64,000 nucleotides of DNA, from the NCBI RefSeq assembly GCF_014287585.1, contig NZ_JACOOJ010000007.1, positions 62,001-126,000 of the forward strand, read 5' to 3'. The translations under genes were made by a program, and so were the position numbers. This document shows, piece after piece, positions 62,304 through 64,000 of this stretch. The DNA comes from Parabacteroides hominis (GTDB lineage Bacteria; Bacteroidota; Bacteroidia; Bacteroidales; Tannerellaceae). Under the pieces are notes generated by a model. That model was not told the DNA's origin and did not search any database. It was given only the letters and a program-made list of their open reading frames with translations. The number at the start of each line of letters is the position of its first letter. Positions within the stretch are counted from its first letter, which is position 1.

Positions 62304-63548
62304 CTACTTTCGTATTTGTCCGTCTCCTTCGATGATGTACTTGTAGGTCGTCAGTTCCGGCAAAGCCATCGGGCCGCGGGCATGTAGCTTCTGTGTGCTG
62401 ATGCCGATTTCCGCTCCGAAACCGAACTGCGCCCCGTCGGTGAAAGCCGTAGATACATTGGCGTAGACGCAGGCGGCATCGACCATTTGCTGGAAACGGC
62501 GGATGGCTTCCGGCGATTCGCTGACGATGCTTTCGCTGTGTTTCGAGCTGTAGCGGGCGATATGTTGCAGGGCTTCATCCAGGGAGGAGACCGTGCGGAT
62601 CGCCATCTTGTAATCGAGGAACTCAGTCCCGAAACTGTCTGACGTAGCTGGCTGAAGCAAAGCGGCGGGATAGTGGCCCGATAGGGCGGCAAAGGCGGGT
62701 TCGTCGGCATAGATAACGACGTTGCTGCCGGACAGCTTGCCGCACAAATAAGGCAGGTCGCCTAACCGGTCACGATGGACGATCAGGCAGTCCAAGGCAT
62801 TGCAGACGCTGACGCGACGTGTCTTGGCATTGTTGATGATCTCGCGTCCTTTCTCTTTGTCCCCGTCCTTGTCGAAATAGGTGTGGCAGATGCCGGCTCC
62901 CGTCTCGATGACCGGCACGCGGGCATGATCGCGGACAAAGTTGATCAACGAACTGCTGCCCCGCGGAATGATTAGGTCCACCAGGCCGACGGCGTTCAAC
63001 AGTTCGGTCGTCGCTTCCCGGTCGGGCGGCAGGAGCGTACAGACAGCCGGGTCGATACCCTGTCCGGCCAGTACGTCGTGGATAATCGCCACTAAGGCGC
63101 GGTTGGAACTGTCGGCATCCGAACCGCCTTTCAGCACGCAGGCATTCCCACTCTTGAAGCAGAGGGAGAAGACGTCGAAGGTGACGTTCGGGCGTGCTTC
63201 GTATATGACGCCGATCACGCCGAAGGGAACGGTCACTTTCCGGATCACCATGCCGTTGGGACGTGTTGTTTCACTTAACAGTTTCCCAAGCGGGGAAGGC
63301 AACGAAGCGACGTTCTTCATGTCTCCGGCAATACCAGCGAGACGTTCTTCCGTCAGTTTCAGGCGGTCGTATTTCGGATTTGCCGGGTCCATGCGCCGGA
63401 GGTCTTCGGCATTGGCCGCTAAGACTTCCGCTTGGCGCGAGAGCAAAGCCGAAGCCGTGTCTGTGAGGATGCGGTTGATGGCGGCATCGTCCAGCGTGAC
63501 GAGCTGGCGCGAAGCGGCGAGGGTTTGTTGCAATAATTCGTTAATCAT
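62304..63548 (-). CDS. proA: Gamma-glutamyl phosphate reductase
   Basis: 414 residues from ATG at 63548 (a longer in-frame start at 63605 overlaps the upstream gene). The NADPH-binding aldehyde dehydrogenase fold is evident ([34 protein letters not shown]), with the catalytic Cys in [10 protein letters not shown] and the C-terminal [18 protein letters not shown]. It makes glutamate semialdehyde for proline. The usual proB is not adjacent in the window; the preceding gene is a membrane protein 16 bases away. Confidence 0.95.
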   Translation of the reverse strand: MINELLQQTLAASRQLVTLDDAAINRILTDTASALLSRQAEVLAANAEDLRRMDPANPKYDRLKLTEERLAGIAGDMKNVASLPSPLGKLLSETTRPNGMVIRKVTVPFGVIGVIYEARPNVTFDVFSLCFKSGNACVLKGGSDADSSNRALVAIIHDVLAGQGIDPAVCTLLPPDREATTELLNAVGLVDLIIPRGSSSLINFVRDHARVPVIETGAGICHTYFDKDGDKEKGREIINNAKTRRVSVCNALDCLIVHRDRLGDLPYLCGKLSGSNVVIYADEPAFAALSGHYPAALLQPATSDSFGTEFLDYKMAIRTVSSLDEALQHIARYSSKHSESIVSESPEAIRRFQQMVDAACVYANVSTAFTDGAQFGFGAEIGISTQKLHARGPMALPELTTYKYIIEGDGQIRK

Positions 63549-63564
63549 GGTCGTATGATCGTTG

Positions 63565-63981
63565 TTACTTTTCGTATTCCTGAATATACTTGGGATGGAC
63601 GGCATCTTTCCCTAACACGAGGCAAAGCCCGATGATGAAGCTCACGCCCCAGTTGATAAGCTGGCCGCTGCCTAACGGATGGCCGAACAGGAGGAAGCCG
63701 TTGACAAGGCCGCTTGCCAGGAACAGCAGGAGGCTTGCCCAGCAGAACGCGTAGTTCGAGACAAGCCTGCGTATCGTCAGGCTGACGGCTGAGATGACAA
63801 GCAAGAGGCATACCGCAATCAGGCTGTAGGCTGCTATTTTCAACTCGGCAGGCGAAGCTGTGACGGGCAGTCCCAAGTTCACTTTATCCCCTTGTGTCAG
63901 GAGGGTGACGCCTCCCATGCCTCTAAGCAGTCCTACTACAATCATCAGGACTGATGCGAATGATAACCAATACTTTTTCAT
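63565..63981 (-). CDS. Four-helix membrane protein of unknown function
   Basis: 138 residues with four hydrophobic segments (about 6-28, 47-67, 75-99 and 105-122). No recognised motif; the ends are charged (KYIQEYEK). It lies 16 bases before proA on the same strand, so co-transcription is likely, but nothing links it to proline synthesis. The start codon ATG is at 63981. Confidence 0.7.
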   Translation of the reverse strand: MKKYWLSFASVLMIVVGLLRGMGGVTLLTQGDKVNLGLPVTASPAELKIAAYSLIAVCLLLVISAVSLTIRRLVSNYAFCWASLLLFLASGLVNGFLLFGHPLGSGQLINWGVSFIIGLCLVLGKDAVHPKYIQEYEK

Positions 63982-64000
63982 ACTCTCTTCTATTTATTAA

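Overview
The window is chromosomal DNA of a Bacteroidales bacterium, most likely a Parabacteroides (genus is my inference). Support: the hpf / tRNA-Thr-Tyr-Gly-Thr / tuf / tRNA-Trp / secE / nusG / rplKAJL / rpoBC order, repeated Bacteroidetes-type promoters (TTTG, 18-22 bases, TAnnTTTG), a SusC/SusD pair under an ECF sigma/FecR pair, an N-succinylornithine carbamoyltransferase with the diagnostic proline, and almost no Shine-Dalgarno sites. The left edge cuts a Xer-type recombinase gene.

Layout. 1-13816: translation and transcription core (hpf, four tRNAs, tuf, tRNA-Trp, secE, nusG, four ribosomal protein genes, rpoB, rpoC), with hairpins after tuf, rplL, rpoB and rpoC. 13826-19994: secreted EEP-fold hydrolase, AraC-type regulator, an orphan promoter-terminator unit without a real ORF, DUF3467 protein, a 56-residue membrane protein, PlsC acyltransferase, Wzi-like outer membrane protein, secreted alpha/beta hydrolase. 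20163-31921: TPR histidine kinase and secreted alkaline-phosphatase-like enzyme, then an ECF sigma, FecR, SusC, SusD and calcineurin-like phosphoesterase. The SusC-SusD-phosphoesterase part is clearly more AT-rich than its flanks and contains no glycoside hydrolase. 32111-35525: rpsF-rpsR-rplI, cell wall amidase, MCE/MlaD lipid-transport protein. 35905-42827: dnaA, B12-dependent ribonucleotide reductase, 4-alpha-glucanotransferase. 42955-47477: bactofilin, folB, monomeric [FeFe] hydrogenase, PNGase-F-like lipoprotein, MarC. 48227-53619 (minus strand): family 2 glycosyltransferase, LpxL-like acyltransferase, tRNA methylthiotransferase MtaB, PagL-like deacylase and a small lipoprotein, largely an envelope cluster. 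53793-59339: beta-propeller protein, acyl-CoA synthetase, acidic lipoprotein, TonB-type beta-barrel. 59351-63981 (minus): NDH-2, SOTCase, ProA, four-helix membrane protein.

The most unusual content is non-coding and repetitive: a 611-base element with 35-base inverted ends enclosing five ~65-base palindrome repeats (47593-48203); a 130-base element with 14-base inverted ends around four palindromes spaced exactly 22 bases (24111-24240); a 496-base hairpin-rich element with 14-base inverted ends (50255-50750); a 22-base tandem repeat with nine full copies (60808-61015); a heptanucleotide repeat inside the start of a glycosyltransferase gene that could switch its frame (49247-49274); and an AraC-like promoter (15684-15748) whose transcript of about 155 bases seems non-coding. 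None could be searched against databases here; all positions come from direct reading.
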